14,613 nt of DNA from an uncultured Collinsella sp. (lineage in GTDB: Bacteria > Actinomycetota > Coriobacteriia > Coriobacteriales > Coriobacteriaceae). The stretch spans positions 1 through 14,613 of the forward strand of contig CABSAN010000054.1 of assembly GCA_902475785.1 (NCBI GenBank), written 5' to 3'. Numbering within the stretch: the first letter of the stretch is position 1; every line of letters starts with the position of its first letter. Below the pieces are notes generated by a model that saw only the letters and a list, made by a program, of their open reading frames with translations, did no database searches and had not been told where the DNA came from. Below, one piece after another: positions 14,361 through 14,613 of the stretch. The translations under genes and the position numbers were made by a program.

Positions 14361-14613
14361 ACGTGATTGATAGTCGATCGATGTGCCCACTCGTGCAATC
14401 AGCATCATTCGATTTTGTTTAGTAAAACTAGGTCCCTATTAAATAAAATTCGTCTGTATCCAAATTTGTTTAACAATGCCGCGCCACCACTAAACACTAT
14501 ACCTGTTAATCCGAACGATTGTTCGATGGATTTCGTGTTAGGTGGAATCGCCCATGGCCTGGGCTATGCTACCTTGACTATCTATATGACTTAAACGCAG
14601 CAAGGGAGCACCG
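14361..14613 (+). promoter_or_regulatory. AT-rich upstream region of a gene beyond the window
   Basis: The stretch at about 14400-14530 is far more AT-rich than the rest. It holds two palindromes: TTGTTTAACAA (14466-14476) and CGAAC-GATT-GTTCG (14512-14525), both of operator size. A TATGCT hexamer (about 14565-14571) is a possible -10. The last bases, AGCAAGGGAGCACCG, look like a ribosome site, so a rightward gene probably starts just outside. No gene inside is supported. Confidence 0.45.

Noticed and set aside
1..14613. CRISPR array, tRNA, rRNA or riboswitch
   Set aside because: I saw no regularly spaced repeats, tRNA cloverleaf, rRNA signature or known riboswitch core when reading the window.

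Overview
The window looks like chromosomal DNA from a Coriobacteriia-type actinobacterium, most likely Collinsella or a close relative. This rests on the moderately high GC content, the strong Shine-Dalgarno sequences, the LuxR-like and DUF1700/PadR gene types, and a CD1871A/TlpA/polyferredoxin redox cluster. It is a judgement from gene content, not a database match.

Left part (1-7630): ordinary, well-kept genes. A large fused ABC transporter (ATPase plus FtsX-type permease, about 1084 aa, with a roughly 660-residue outer domain) reads leftward and ends in a palindrome. Next comes a leftward redox operon of three genes: a 48-aa CxxC microprotein of the CD1871A type starting at TTG, a membrane polyferredoxin whose TTG start overlaps the microprotein stop, and a TlpA-like thioredoxin lipoprotein followed by a clear intrinsic terminator. 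Divergent from it is an OmpR-type response regulator and histidine kinase pair with an ATGA overlap. The layout suggests the two-component system senses envelope or redox stress and controls the redox operon.

Middle part (7630-11640): an accessory island of mixed composition. It holds a leftward two-gene unit (a two-helix membrane protein followed by an overlapping trypsin-like serine protease) behind a recognisable promoter. Next to it is the left end of an IS481-type element, cut off after about 87 codons of the transposase. Then follows a very GC-rich leftward operon (PadR regulator, DUF1700 membrane protein, short signal-anchored protein) whose last gene ends close to the IS junction. The island closes with about 600 bases of decayed coding sequence, including a leftward frame that one base in a T run appears to have broken.

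Right part (11640-14613): a LuxR-type regulator with an N-terminal helical region reads rightward. A leftward lipoprotein has its own terminator. The last 585 bases have no gene I can support, but carry a 37-base near-perfect palindrome, two smaller palindromes in an AT-rich stretch, and a Shine-Dalgarno-like sequence at the very edge, suggesting the regulatory region of a gene that starts just outside the window.

The best candidate for something undescribed is the protease/membrane-protein pair in the island. The best missed gene is the 48-aa microprotein at 5570-5716.
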